Source: Kitasatospora griseola (lineage in GTDB: Bacteria; Actinomycetota; Actinomycetes; Streptomycetales; Streptomycetaceae). Taken from it: a stretch of DNA of 59,654 nucleotides. The position numbers and the translations under genes were made by a program. The notes beneath the pieces are model-generated. The model had not been told where the DNA came from, searched no databases, and saw nothing but the letters and a program-made list of their open reading frames with translations. How positions within the stretch are numbered: the stretch's first letter is position 1; each line of letters starts with the position of its first letter. Of the stretch, positions 13,184-22,472 are shown piece after piece. Where the stretch lies: assembly GCF_014648555.1 (NCBI RefSeq), contig NZ_BMRI01000005.1, positions 35,038 through 94,691 on the forward strand, given 5' to 3'.

Positions 13184-13852
13184 TCAGGCCCCGTCCGCGA
13201 CCGGGGCGACGAACCCCGACTCGTAGGCGGCGATCACCGCCTGGGTGCGGTCGCGCGCGCCGAGCTTGCCGAGCAGGCTGCTGACGTGCGTCTTGACGGT
13301 CTGCACGCCCAGGTGCAGCTGGGCGCCGATCTCCGCGTTGGACAGCCCGCGCGCCATCAGCCGCAGCACCTGCCCCTCGCGCTCCGTCAGCCCGGCCCGG
13401 GCCACCGCCCCGCCGTCCGCCGCGTGCGGGGCCCGGGCCGCGGCGAGGCGGCGGATCGACGCCGGGAACAGCAGCGACTCGCCGGCCGCGACCAGCCGCA
13501 CCGCCTGGACGATCTCCGCCGGGCGGGAGCGCTTGAGCAGGAAGCCGTCCGCGCCGGCCCGCAGCGCCTCGTACACGTAGTCGTCGGCCTCGAAGGTGGT
13601 CACCACCAGGATCTTCGGCGGCCCGTCCGCGCCGCGCAGGATCGCCCGGGTCGCGGCCAGCCCGTCCACGCCGGGCATCCGGACGTCCATCAGCACCACG
13701 TCGGGGCGCAGCGTGCGGACCAGGCCGAGGGCCTCGGCGCCGTCCTCGGCCTCGCCGACCACTTCGATGCCGTCCTGGGCGTCCAGCACGGCGCGCAGGC
13801 CGGCCCGGATCAGCTCCTCGTCGTCGACCAGCAGCACCTTGATCACCGTCAC
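13184..13852 (-). CDS. NarL/LuxR-type response regulator
   Basis: DNA-binding two-component regulator of 222 residues. The receiver domain (about 4-120) has the acidic pair DDE (10-12), the phosphoacceptor D56 in LMDVRMPG, the TTF switch and K107. The LuxR-type helix-turn-helix spans about 152-215 (LTEREGQVLRLMARGLSNAEIGAQLHLG...KTHV). Its GTG start overlaps the stop of the sensor kinase (GTGA), so the pair is translationally coupled. The divergent ABC transporter operon next door is the likely target, as in many actinobacterial systems of this type. Confidence 0.92.
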   Translation of the reverse strand: MTVIKVLLVDDEELIRAGLRAVLDAQDGIEVVGEAEDGAEALGLVRTLRPDVVLMDVRMPGVDGLAATRAILRGADGPPKILVVTTFEADDYVYEALRAGADGFLLKRSRPAEIVQAVRLVAAGESLLFPASIRRLAAARAPHAADGGAVARAGLTEREGQVLRLMARGLSNAEIGAQLHLGVQTVKTHVSSLLGKLGARDRTQAVIAAYESGFVAPVADGA

Positions 13853-14979
13853 CGGCCCAACCGTAGCGGCAGCCGCACCCGCAGCGCCCAGTCCGGGCCG
13901 TCCGGGCCGGCCTCGCACTCGCCGCCGAGCAGCACCGCGCGCTCCCGGACGCCGCGCAGGCCCTTGCCGCCGACCCTGCGCGAACTCCCCTTTCCAGTAA
14001 GGGAGTTGCGACAGGAGAGCGTCAGCTCGCCGACCGTGACCACGGCCCGGACGCGGATCGGCGCGCCGGGGGCGTGCCGCAGCGCGTTGGTGACGCCCTC
14101 CTGGACGATCCGGTACGCCTCGCGGGACAGCACGCCCGGCAACTCGCCCGCCCGGACGTCCAGTTCGGCGTCGACGGGGCTGCCGGCGGCGCGCGCGGCG
14201 GCGAACAGCTCCTCGACCCGGTCCAGGCCCGGCTGCTCGGTGGCGGCGCCCTCCGGGGCCTCGCGCAGCAGCACCAGCATCCGCTCCAGGTCGTCCAGCG
14301 CGCGGCGGCCAGTGGTCTCGATCGCCTCCAGCGCCCGCTCCCGGAACGCCGGATCGGCGACCTCCCGGGCCGCGCCCGCCTGCAGCACCGTCACGGTCAG
14401 CGCGTGGCCGATCGAGTCGTGCAGTTCGCGGGCCAGCCGGTTGCGCTCCAGCAGCCGCTCCGCACGCAGCTCCGCCGCGGCCAGCCGCTCCGTCGCCGAC
14501 GGCCCCAACAGCCGCTCGGCCAAAGCGAGTTGGAGCCGACCGGCGAACACCAGCAGCCACAGCAGGGCGAACAGCACCGGCGCCGCGAGCACCGGCCACC
14601 GGGTGGCCGCGCCGAACGCCGCGACCGTCGGCGCACCCACCGCGGCGCCCAGCGCCACCCGGGCGACCAGCCACAGCGCCGTCCGCCCGCGGTCCGCCCA
14701 ACCCGCCGACGGCGCCACGCCGATCGACTCCTCGCGCGCCGGCACCAGCAGCAGCCGCGCCTGCACGCCCTCCGCCCGCCGCACCGCCGGCACCAGCGCG
14801 ACCAGACACAGCAGCGACACGTCGACCGCGCCGCTCAGCAGCAGCGCCCGCCCGGTCGAGACGCCCTCCGTCCCCGGGTAGACCAGCACCACGATCCCGG
14901 CGAACACCAGGCCGACCGACAGGTGCAGCAGTCGGGCCCAGGTGGCGGGCAGCAGCAGCGGAGCGAACAGGGCGGGCAC
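13849..14979 (-). CDS. Two-component sensor histidine kinase (HisKA_3 type)
   Basis: Membrane sensor kinase of 376 residues, starting at GTG 14979 after GGGGGAGG. The first 150 residues hold about four hydrophobic helices in two pairs and little extracellular sequence, so it probably senses a membrane-level signal. A dimerisation/phosphoacceptor domain follows with RELHDSIGHALT (H187), and the ATPase domain has the N-box EGVTNALRHA and a G-box GKGLRGVRERA. It phosphorylates the regulator encoded directly downstream. The divergently oriented ABC exporter gene starts 138 bases away, and the shared region probably contains the regulator's binding site. Confidence 0.9.
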   Translation of the reverse strand: MPALFAPLLLPATWARLLHLSVGLVFAGIVVLVYPGTEGVSTGRALLLSGAVDVSLLCLVALVPAVRRAEGVQARLLLVPAREESIGVAPSAGWADRGRTALWLVARVALGAAVGAPTVAAFGAATRWPVLAAPVLFALLWLLVFAGRLQLALAERLLGPSATERLAAAELRAERLLERNRLARELHDSIGHALTVTVLQAGAAREVADPAFRERALEAIETTGRRALDDLERMLVLLREAPEGAATEQPGLDRVEELFAAARAAGSPVDAELDVRAGELPGVLSREAYRIVQEGVTNALRHAPGAPIRVRAVVTVGELTLSCRNSLTGKGSSRRVGGKGLRGVRERAVLLGGECEAGPDGPDWALRVRLPLRLGR

Positions 14980-15117
14980 CCCGCCATCCTCCCCCGCCCC
15001 CGCCCGCCGCGGCCTCCCTCCCGAGAGGGAGGCGAACCACTCCCCGGCGGGATCTGCCGCGCCCCGCCCGCCGGGTTGACTGGGTGTCACGAAGAACCCG
15101 AGGGAGGAGCACCCACC

Positions 15118-16026
15118 GTGATCGAGATTCGCGACCTGACCAAGGCGTACGGGGAGCGCCGCGCCGTGGACGGTCTCAGCTTCCGGGTGGCGGCGGGCCG
15201 GGTCACCGGCTTCCTCGGGCCGAACGGCGCGGGCAAGTCCACCACCCTGCGGACGGTGCTCGGCCTGGACCGGCCCACCGCCGGCGAGGCCCTGATCGAC
15301 GGCCTGCCCTACCAGCGGCTCACCGAACCGCTGCGCCGGGTCGGCGCCCTGCTCAACGCCCAGGCCGTGCACGGCGGCCGCACCGCCACCGGCCACCTGC
15401 GCTGGATCGCCGCCTCGCACCACCTGCCCGCCCGCCGGATCGACGAGGTGCTCGCCCTGGTCGGCCTCACCGACGCCGCCCACCGCCGGATCCGCACCTT
15501 CTCGCTCGGCATGCGCCAACGCCTGGGCATCGCCGCCGCACTGCTCGGCGACCCGGCCGCACTGCTGCTGGACGAACCGGTCAACGGCCTGGACGCCGAA
15601 GGCATCCGGTGGATCCGGACCCTGCTGCGCCGACTCGCCGACGAGGGCCGCGCCGTCCTGGTCTCCTCGCACCTGATGGCGGAGATGGCGCAGACCGCCG
15701 ACCACCTGGTGGTGATCGGCCGGGGCCGGCTGCTCGCCGACACCTCCACCGCCGCGTTCCTCACCGAGCACGGCCGCCGCCGGACCCGGGTCCGGGCCGT
15801 CGACCCCGCCGCGCTGACCGCGCTGCTCGCCGAGACCCACCCCGCGGCGGTGCCGCTCGGCGACGGCGGCTACGACGTGCCGGACGCCGACCCGGGCGAG
15901 CTCGGCGCACTGGCCGCGTCCCGCCGGGTCGCGCTGGTCGAACTGTCCGTCACCCACGACTCACTGGAGGAAGCCTTCATGCGGATGACCGCGGACACCG
16001 TCGAGTACCGGGCGGTGACGGCATGA
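15118..16026 (+). CDS. ABC transporter ATP-binding protein (DrrA-like)
   Basis: ATPase subunit of an ABC exporter, 302 residues from GTG 15118 (AGGGAGGAG upstream). Walker A is GPNGAGKST near residues 37-45, the signature is FSLGMRQRL, Walker B is ALLLDEPVNGLD, and the H-loop is SSHLM. A C-terminal extension of about 80 residues resembles that of antibiotic or multidrug exporters of the DrrA/CcmA group. Its stop overlaps the permease start (ATGA). It is divergent from the two-component system, which likely controls it. The substrate is unknown. Confidence 0.92.
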   Translation: MIEIRDLTKAYGERRAVDGLSFRVAAGRVTGFLGPNGAGKSTTLRTVLGLDRPTAGEALIDGLPYQRLTEPLRRVGALLNAQAVHGGRTATGHLRWIAASHHLPARRIDEVLALVGLTDAAHRRIRTFSLGMRQRLGIAAALLGDPAALLLDEPVNGLDAEGIRWIRTLLRRLADEGRAVLVSSHLMAEMAQTADHLVVIGRGRLLADTSTAAFLTEHGRRRTRVRAVDPAALTALLAETHPAAVPLGDGGYDVPDADPGELGALAASRRVALVELSVTHDSLEEAFMRMTADTVEYRAVTA

Positions 16027-16757
16027 GCACCTACCCCCTGCGCGCCGAATGGACGAAGTTCACCACCCTGCGCTCGCTGTGGACGACCCCCCTGGTGGCC
16101 GTCGCACTGAGCGCCGGCATCACCGCCGCCGTCCAGTTCGCCTACGGCCGCACCGACACCTCCCTCACCGAGGACCCCATGGAAGGCCTCTACTTCGGCC
16201 TCAACTTCGGCCAGGTCGCCGTGGTCTGCCTGGGCATCCTGCTGATCGGCCAGGAGTACGCCTCCGGCACCCTCGCCGGCTCACTGGCCGCCGTCCCCGA
16301 CCGGGCCCGCTTCTACCGCGGCAAGCTCCTGCTCGGCGCAGCCCTCGGCCTCGCCGTCGGGCTCCTCACCGTGGCCGGCCAACTCGCCGCCACCGCCGCC
16401 ACCGTCGGCCTCGACCTGACCGCCCCCGGCACCTGGCGGGCACTCGCCGCCGGAGTGCTCTACCACCCGCTCCTCCTGGTCCTGTGCCTCGCACTGACCA
16501 CCGTGCTGCGCAACCAGACCGCCGCACTCGGCCTGCTCTCCCCCCTGATCTTCCTCGGCACCACCGCCCTGACCGCGATCCCCGGCGTCCGCGAGATCGC
16601 CCAGTTCCTCCCCGACCGCGCCGGCCTCTACGCGACCCGCCTCCACGACGCCCCCGACGTCCACTACGGCCACGGCACCGGACTGCTGCTGATGACCCTG
16701 TGGACGGCGATCGCCGCGGCGGCGGGCCAGTACGCCCTGCACCGCCACGACGCCTGA
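16023..16757 (+). CDS. ABC transporter permease (ABC-2 type)
   Basis: Membrane partner of the upstream ATPase, 244 residues with about six membrane segments (first at 21-40, then roughly 60-75, 105-130, 145-165, 175-190 and 220-240). The N-terminal LRAEWTKFTTLRSLWTTP is a hallmark of actinobacterial ABC-2 permeases that follow a DrrA-like ATPase. EYASGTLAGSLAAVPDRARFYRGK is the conserved cytoplasmic coupling loop. The gene is translationally coupled to the ATPase by an ATGA overlap. It is followed by a long repeat-rich non-coding stretch. Confidence 0.9.
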   Translation: MSTYPLRAEWTKFTTLRSLWTTPLVAVALSAGITAAVQFAYGRTDTSLTEDPMEGLYFGLNFGQVAVVCLGILLIGQEYASGTLAGSLAAVPDRARFYRGKLLLGAALGLAVGLLTVAGQLAATAATVGLDLTAPGTWRALAAGVLYHPLLLVLCLALTTVLRNQTAALGLLSPLIFLGTTALTAIPGVREIAQFLPDRAGLYATRLHDAPDVHYGHGTGLLLMTLWTAIAAAAGQYALHRHDA

Positions 16758-17296
16758 CCCCTGCGCCCGCCCACCCACCCGTGACCCCACCGCCGTCCCG
16801 CTGCGCGGGGCTCGGCGGGACACGAGTGGGCGGAGGCGTGACTGTCCGCTGCGCGGGGCTCGGCGGAACGCGAGCGGGTGGTCGAAGGGCATTCCGCTGC
16901 GCGGGGCTCGGCAGGACGCGAATGGGCGGAGGCGGAGCTGTCCGCTGCGCGGGGTGAGGGGCCCGCACAGCGGATGCTCCAGGGGCCACCCACTCCCCTC
17001 CCAGCCCAGCCCCTGCGCAGCGGAATGCCTCTGCGCCCGTTCCTCTCTCCCGCCCCCATGCCGGCCCGGCGCCCTGGCCGGGCTTCGCCCACTCCCGTCC
17101 CGCCGGACCCCGCGCAGCGGAACGTCCCGGCTGCGCCTGTTCCTCTCCCGCCCCCAGCCCCGCGCAGCGGAATGTCCGGGGTTCACCCACTCCCCTCCCA
17201 CCCCAGCCCCGCACAGCGAACTGCCCCAGCCCCGCGCAGCGGGTTGCGTTGGGTCAACGTCGGCGGCGGGGTCACGGGTGGGCGGGCGGGCGGGGG
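16758..17296. repeat. Intergenic array of short repeats in two opposing blocks
   Basis: This 539-base gap between convergent genes contains about ten copies of a core close to CCGCTGCGCGGGGCT. Four copies read in the forward sense (starting near 16798, 16846, 16894 and 16942), then the same unit appears inverted, as AGCCCCGCGCAGCGGAA-like sequence, near 16962, 17008, 17108, 17156, 17205 and 17228. The first three forward copies are 48 bases apart and carry flanks such as CTCGGCRGGAC. Forward and inverted blocks can pair into long stem structures. Open frames across it are repetitive and proline/arginine rich on both strands and look spurious. I see no gene in it. Confidence 0.72.
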
Positions 17297-18574
17297 CTAT
17301 GGCGCCAGGCGGCGCACCAGCCGGTAGGCGCCGGCTCGGGCGCGTACCGTCGGGCCGGGTCCGTCGTAGGTGTGGCACCAGCGGGCGAGCAGGGTGGCCG
17401 GGAGGGAGACGGCCAGCAGCCAGGCGCTCTGGGACAGGCCGAACTGCCAGGGCACCGGGCCGAGTTCGGCCATGCGTCGGGCGCCGAGCGCGCCTCCGCA
17501 GGACCAGCCGGCCAGGAGTCCGAGCGGGGCGGCGGCGAGGGCGGTGGCGGTGGCGACGCCGGCGGTCTGCGGGGCGCTCCAGCGGGTGGCGGCGCGGCCC
17601 AGCAGTAGCGCGGCGACGATCGCGGCGGCGGCGGGGACCGCGCAGGCCAGCAGGTGCCAGTCCGGGCCGCGGCGGTCGGGCAGGACGGCGAGCAGCGGGA
17701 AGTCGGGGACGACGCCGAGCCGGGTGCCGAACGGTCCGGCGTGGCTGCCGGCGCCGACGGTGAAGCCGGGGCCGAGCGCGTAGCCCGCCGCCCAGAGCAG
17801 TGCGTTGGGTACGAGGGCCAGGCAGGCCAGCAGCATTCCGAGCCAGCCGGCGGTGTCGCCGCCGAGGCGTTGCGCGCTCTGTCCGGCCGAGCCGAGCAGC
17901 ATCGCCGCCGCGAACACCGCTCCGCCGCCGGCCGTGAGCGCCGCCGCCCACCCGGCCAGGGCCCGCAGCGCGGCGGTCTCGGCGCCGTCGGCCGGCCAGA
18001 TCGCGGGGGGCAGTGGCGGCCGCGGCAGCCCGCCGGGCCGGCCGAGTCCGGCCCAGAGCCCGTAGCCGAACGTGGCGGCTGTCAGGGCCGCGACGGCCAG
18101 CAGGTCCAGTACCGGTCGGGAGCGCAGCGCGGCCTCCGGGTCGCCGCACTGGGCGACCGCGACGGCCGCGACCAGCTGGTATCCGGCGTACATGGCCAGC
18201 GGGGAGCGCCAGCGGACGAATCCGCGCCCCCGGGCGCGCCGGGCCACCCGTCGCCCGGCGCGGACCACCAGCACCGAGACGACGATCGTGAGCAGCAGCG
18301 GGGTGACGGTCACCGGCACGGCCCCGGGGCCCCGGCCGAGCGGTGCGCCGTGGCCGAGCAGCCAGAGTCCGAACGCCGTCCTGGCCGCGCCCTGCGCCGA
18401 GTCGTCGCCGTAGGGGGCCAGCACCCACAGGCCGAACACCGGGACGGCGACCACCGACAGGGTGAGCAGCGCGGTGCGGACTCCGGCGAGCAGATCGGCG
18501 AGGGGGGAACGACTGTCGAGTTCGCTCGGCAGGCCGAGGATCGGACGGCCCATCAGCTGCGTCATGGGCCACAT
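17297..18574 (-). CDS. DUF6350 family (PerM-like) membrane protein
   Basis: Integral-membrane protein of 425 residues with about ten hydrophobic segments, beginning after a short cytoplasmic N-terminus (LAGVRTALLTLSVVAVPVFG). This matches the actinobacterial DUF6350 family, whose mycobacterial member PerM is associated with cell division. It typically lies near sucCD and purN in streptomycetes, as here. The start could be ATG 18574 or 18565; neither has a strong ribosome-binding site. The promoter region (18575-18682) is shared with the divergent sigma-like gene. Confidence 0.75.
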   Translation of the reverse strand: MWPMTQLMGRPILGLPSELDSRSPLADLLAGVRTALLTLSVVAVPVFGLWVLAPYGDDSAQGAARTAFGLWLLGHGAPLGRGPGAVPVTVTPLLLTIVVSVLVVRAGRRVARRARGRGFVRWRSPLAMYAGYQLVAAVAVAQCGDPEAALRSRPVLDLLAVAALTAATFGYGLWAGLGRPGGLPRPPLPPAIWPADGAETAALRALAGWAAALTAGGGAVFAAAMLLGSAGQSAQRLGGDTAGWLGMLLACLALVPNALLWAAGYALGPGFTVGAGSHAGPFGTRLGVVPDFPLLAVLPDRRGPDWHLLACAVPAAAAIVAALLLGRAATRWSAPQTAGVATATALAAAPLGLLAGWSCGGALGARRMAELGPVPWQFGLSQSAWLLAVSLPATLLARWCHTYDGPGPTVRARAGAYRLVRRLAP

Positions 18575-18682
18575 GCTGCCAAGGCCGCGCGTTACGGGGT
18601 GTCATCGCGCAAACCTTCGCCGTGTCCCGGATTATCAGTACATGTGCCTATCGACGGGACGGATTCGCAGCGGAGGAGCGCG

Positions 18683-20317
18683 GTGACTTCACCTTCGACC
18701 GCCGGGCCCGGGCGCACCACCGGAGACGCGCCCCGCACCCGCAAGGACGCCGCGCACCTGGTGCGCCGGCTGTCCCCGCGCGAGGCCCAGGCGCTGGCCC
18801 GGTTCGCCGCCGGCGACGACCTGCGTACCCTGGCCCGCGACCTCGGCGTCTCCCCCGGCGCCGCCCGTGCCCACCTCAACCGCGCCGCCCGCAAACTCGG
18901 CGCCCGCACCCTCGCGGAGGCCGCCGCCCTCACCGCCGCCCCGGCGGCACCGGCCGCGGCCGCGGCGGAGACGGCTCCCGAGGCCGAGTCCGTGCCGGAC
19001 ACCGCGGCCGACGCCTCGCCCCCGCCCGACTCGTCCCCGCCCGACTCGCCCCCGCCCGGTTCGCCCCGGCGGCAGAAACGCAGGCGCGCCGGAAGTTCAC
19101 CCGGATCGACGACGGGTGTCAGCGCGACGTCCGACACCCCCGCCGACACGGATTCACCCGCACCGGTGCCGACGACGACGGCCGACCCCGCGCGCCGCCC
19201 GGAGCCCGGGCCCGCGGGGAAGAGCCCGGCTCCCGACGGCCCGGTCGAGGCCCCCGCCGGGTTCGCCGACTTCGCCGCGCTGGTGCACACCCGGCTGGTG
19301 CAGCAGACCTTCCTGCTGACCGGCCACCGGCACCGTGCCGTGCACTGCGTGCACCTCGCGCTGGGGGCGGCCGGCCGGCGCTGGGAGGAGGTGTCGGCGG
19401 GGGCGGACCCGGAGGGGTGGGTGCGGTCGGAGGCGTTCGACCTGGCGCTGTCGCCGTGGCACCGGGGCGGGCCGCGCCGGGCCCGGGTGCTGCGGGCGCG
19501 TCGCCGGATCAAGGTCGCCGAGCCGGTCGTCCCGGAGCCGCCGACCCGGCTGACGCCCCAGGACCGGGCGCTGCTGAAGGCCCTGCAGCGGCTGTCCCGG
19601 CCGCGCCGCCGGGCGCTGGTGCTGCACGACACGCTGGGGCTGTCGGTGGAGCGGCTGGCGCTGGAGGTGGAGTCGAGCACGGCCGCGGCGGAGGCCCGGG
19701 TGCGTTCGGCCCGGGCGTCGCTGGCCCGGGAGGTCCCGGCGCTGGTCGGCCCCGACCCGGACGACCCGGAGTTCGTGGAGCGACTCGGCGAACTGCTGCA
19801 CAACGCGGCGGTGCACGGCTGCCCGGGCCCCCGGCTGCCCTCCCCGGCCCTGCTGGTCGCGGACAGCCGGCTGCGCACCGGTCTGCTCACGGGCGCGGCG
19901 GCGGCGCTGACGGTGGCGGTGGGCACCGCCGTGGCGACCACCCTGCTCGGGGTGGGCCCGGCCGATCTGCTGCGTCCGGACCTGCCGGACGCGACGGCCT
20001 GCACGGCGGCGGGCTCCGGCAGCGCGGGTCCGGCAGCACCGGCCGGCGCCCCGGGCCTGCGCACGCCGTGGTGCGGCCCGACGCCGGGCGTACCGGCGCG
20101 CCTGGTCGGCCCGCCGGCCCGGGTGCTGCCGTCGGTGGAGCCGTCCGACGACCGGCCCGACGACACCGACGACCCGGGCAGTGCCGACGCCCTGCCGCCC
20201 GGCCCGTTCACGGCGCACCGCCCGCTGCTGCTCCCCCTGACGGCGCCCCGCCCGCTGCCGCCGCCGCTGGCCAAGGACTGCGTCCCGTTCACCCGGTGCC
20301 GCCCGGGCCGGGTCTGA
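18683..20317 (+). CDS. Membrane-anchored sigma-factor-like/LuxR-like regulatory protein
   Basis: A 544-residue protein starting at GTG 18683 with CGGAGGAG upstream. The N-terminal region (28-85) contains a LuxR-like helix-turn-helix (LSPREAQALARFAAGDDLRTLA followed by LGVSPGAARAHL). A long proline/alanine/serine linker (86-190) follows. Residues 194-275 resemble a degenerate sigma region 2 (FADFAALVHTRLVQQTFLLTGHRH), and 290-350 resemble sigma region 4 (LSRPRRRALVLHDTLGLSVERLA). A single hydrophobic helix lies at about 399-424, with a proline-rich, probably external C-terminus. It may be a membrane-tethered relative of ECF sigma factors, but DNA or polymerase binding is unproven. Confidence 0.68.
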   Translation: MTSPSTAGPGRTTGDAPRTRKDAAHLVRRLSPREAQALARFAAGDDLRTLARDLGVSPGAARAHLNRAARKLGARTLAEAAALTAAPAAPAAAAAETAPEAESVPDTAADASPPPDSSPPDSPPPGSPRRQKRRRAGSSPGSTTGVSATSDTPADTDSPAPVPTTTADPARRPEPGPAGKSPAPDGPVEAPAGFADFAALVHTRLVQQTFLLTGHRHRAVHCVHLALGAAGRRWEEVSAGADPEGWVRSEAFDLALSPWHRGGPRRARVLRARRRIKVAEPVVPEPPTRLTPQDRALLKALQRLSRPRRRALVLHDTLGLSVERLALEVESSTAAAEARVRSARASLAREVPALVGPDPDDPEFVERLGELLHNAAVHGCPGPRLPSPALLVADSRLRTGLLTGAAAALTVAVGTAVATTLLGVGPADLLRPDLPDATACTAAGSGSAGPAAPAGAPGLRTPWCGPTPGVPARLVGPPARVLPSVEPSDDRPDDTDDPGSADALPPGPFTAHRPLLLPLTAPRPLPPPLAKDCVPFTRCRPGRV

Positions 20318-20334
20318 TCCGGCCCGGCGAACGC

Positions 20335-20372
20335 CGAAGGCGCCGCCCACCTCTCGGTGGACGGCGCCTTCG
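20335..20372. terminator. Bidirectional hairpin between the sigma-like gene and sucD
   Basis: Arms of about 17 bases (20335-20351 and 20356-20372) pair with one mismatch around a TCTC loop. The hairpin sits 17 bases past the stop of the plus-strand gene and 18 bases past the convergent sucD stop, so it can end both transcripts. Confidence 0.85.
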
Positions 20373-20390
20373 TGCCGAAGCGATGTCGCC

Positions 20391-21281
20391 TTACTTGGCG
20401 GCGGCGATCAGCTCGCGGGCCAGGCGGGCGGTCTCGGACGGCGTCTTGCCGACCTTGACACCGGCGGCCTCCAGGGCCTCCTTCTTCGCCTGGGCGGTGC
20501 CGGAGGAGCCGGAGACGATGGCGCCGGCGTGGCCCATGGTCTTGCCCTCGGGCGCGGTGAAGCCCGCGACGTAGCCGACGACCGGCTTGGTGACGTGCTC
20601 GGCGATGTAGGCCGCGGCACGCTCCTCGGCGTCGCCGCCGATCTCGCCGATCATCACGATCAGCTCGGTCTCCGGGTCCTCCTGGAACGCCTTGAGGGCG
20701 TCGATGTGGGTGGTGCCGATGACCGGGTCACCGCCGATACCCACCGCGGAGGAGAAGCCGAGGTCGCGCAGCTCGTACATGAGCTGGTAGGTCAGGGTGC
20801 CGGACTTCGACACCAGACCGATCTTGCCCGGGCCGGTGATGTTGGCCGGGATGATGCCCGCGTTGGACTGTCCGGGGCTGATCAGGCCGGGGCAGTTCGG
20901 GCCGATGATGCGGGTCTTGTTGCCCTTGGCGCCGGCGTGGGCCCAGAACGCGGCGGTGTCGTGCACCGGAACGCCCTCGGTGATGACCACGGCGAGGCCG
21001 ATCTCGGCGTCGATCGCCTCGACCACGGCGGACTTGGTGAACGCCGGCGGGACGAAGATGACGGTGACGTCGGCACCGGTCTTCTCCATCGCCTCGACCA
21101 CGGTGCCGAACACCGGGACCTCGGTGCCGTCCACGTCCACGGTGGTGCCGGCCTTGCGCGGGTTCACGCCGCCGACGATCTGGGTGCCGGAGGCGAGCAT
21201 GCGGCGGGTGTGCTTCATGCCCTCGGAGCCGGTCATGCCCTGGACGATGACCTTGCTGTCCTTGGTAAGGAAGATAGCCAT
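20391..21281 (-). CDS. sucD: Succinate--CoA ligase, alpha subunit
   Basis: Subunit of the TCA-cycle enzyme that makes ATP or GTP from succinyl-CoA. Length 296 residues is normal. The CoA-binding domain has [17 protein letters not shown]; the phosphohistidine is H251 in GHAGAIV, preceded by the [13 protein letters not shown] loop, and PNCPG and GIGGDPVIG are family blocks. It starts 18 bases after sucC and is transcribed with it. The start ATG is preceded by AAGGAAGGGG. It ends just before a bidirectional terminator. Confidence 0.97.
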   Translation of the reverse strand: MAIFLTKDSKVIVQGMTGSEGMKHTRRMLASGTQIVGGVNPRKAGTTVDVDGTEVPVFGTVVEAMEKTGADVTVIFVPPAFTKSAVVEAIDAEIGLAVVITEGVPVHDTAAFWAHAGAKGNKTRIIGPNCPGLISPGQSNAGIIPANITGPGKIGLVSKSGTLTYQLMYELRDLGFSSAVGIGGDPVIGTTHIDALKAFQEDPETELIVMIGEIGGDAEERAAAYIAEHVTKPVVGYVAGFTAPEGKTMGHAGAIVSGSSGTAQAKKEALEAAGVKVGKTPSETARLARELIAAAK

Positions 21282-21299
21282 GGTGTTAAGTCCCCTTCC

Positions 21300-22472
21300 T
21301 TACTTGTTGGCCAGCTCGGCGGCGCGGTCGGCGGCGCCGTCCATGGTGTCCACCTGCTGCACCAGCGGGTGGTTGGCGTCGGTCAGGATCTGACGACCCA
21401 GCTCGGCGTTGTTGCCGTCCAGGCGGACGACCAGCGGCTTGGTGACGGCCTCGCCCTTGCTCTCCAGGAGCGCGAGGGCCTGCACGATGCCGTTGGCGAC
21501 CGCGTCGCACGCGGTGATGCCGCCGAAGACGTTGACGAAGACCGACTTGACGTCGGTGTCGCCCAGGATGATCTCCAGGCCGTTCGCCATCACCTCGGCG
21601 GACGCGCCGCCGCCGATGTCGAGGAAGTTGGCCGGCTTCACGCCGCCGTGGTTCTCACCGGCGTACGCGACGACGTCCAGGGTGCTCATGACGAGGCCCG
21701 CGCCGTTGCCGATGATGCCGACCTGGCCGTCGAGCTTGACGTAGTTCAGGCCCTTCGCCTTGGCCGCGGCCTCCAGCGGGTTGGCGGCGGCCTTGTCCTC
21801 GAGCGCCTCGTGCTCCGGCTGGCGGAACTCGGCGTTCTCGTCGAGGGAGACCTTGCCGTCCAGCGCGATGATCTTGCCGTCGCCGGACTTGATCAGCGGG
21901 TTGACCTCGACCAGGAGGGCGTCCTCCTTGACGAAGACGACCCAGAGCTTCTGCAGGACGTCGGCGACCTGGTCGGCGATCTCGGCCGGGAACTTCGCGG
22001 CGGCGACGATCTCGGCGGCCTTCTCCGGGGTCACGCCCTCGTTGGCGTCCACCGGGATCTTGGCGAGCGCGTCCGGGTTCTCCTCGGCCACGACCTCGAT
22101 CTCCACGCCGCCCTCGACGCTGGCCATGGCCAGGAAGGTGCGGTTGGTGCGGTCGAGCAGGAAGGAGACGTAGTACTCCTCCTTGATGTCCGCGGTCTGC
22201 GCCAGCATCACCTTGTGGACGGTGTGGCCCTTGATGTCCATACCGAGGATCGCCTCGGCCTTGGCCACGGCGTCCTGCGGGTCGGACGCGAGCTTCACGC
22301 CACCGGCCTTGCCTCGGCCACCCACCTTCACCTGAGCCTTGACGACGGCTCGGCCGCCGAAGCGCTCCGCGATGGCGGCAGCGTCTGCGGCGGTCTCGAT
22401 GACATCGCCGTCAAGCACGGGTACACCGTGCTTGGCGAAGAGGTCCCTCGCCTGGTACTCGAACAGGTCCAC
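21300..22472 (-). CDS. sucC: Succinate--CoA ligase, beta subunit
   Basis: ATP-grasp subunit of succinyl-CoA synthetase, 390 residues from GTG 22472, preceded by AAGGAC at the right distance. The N-terminus [20 protein letters not shown] is the family start. The ATP-grasp region shows [20 protein letters not shown], and the C-terminal half has [14 protein letters not shown] and [18 protein letters not shown]. The frame is open for another 97 codons upstream, but this stretch has no family similarity and lies in a probable leader. It heads the sucC-sucD operon. Confidence 0.97.
   Translation of the reverse strand: MDLFEYQARDLFAKHGVPVLDGDVIETAADAAAIAERFGGRAVVKAQVKVGGRGKAGGVKLASDPQDAVAKAEAILGMDIKGHTVHKVMLAQTADIKEEYYVSFLLDRTNRTFLAMASVEGGVEIEVVAEENPDALAKIPVDANEGVTPEKAAEIVAAAKFPAEIADQVADVLQKLWVVFVKEDALLVEVNPLIKSGDGKIIALDGKVSLDENAEFRQPEHEALEDKAAANPLEAAAKAKGLNYVKLDGQVGIIGNGAGLVMSTLDVVAYAGENHGGVKPANFLDIGGGASAEVMANGLEIILGDTDVKSVFVNVFGGITACDAVANGIVQALALLESKGEAVTKPLVVRLDGNNAELGRQILTDANHPLVQQVDTMDGAADRAAELANK

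Noticed and set aside
16878..17327. Possible proline-rich protein encoded by the repeat array
   Set aside because: Repeat units do not keep one frame, and the sequence continues into the end of DUF6350.
16281..18605. 774-codon minus-strand frame across the ABC permease, the repeat array and DUF6350
   Set aside because: It is antisense to well-supported genes, arginine/proline rich, and lacks a start with a ribosome-binding site; high GC content creates such frames.
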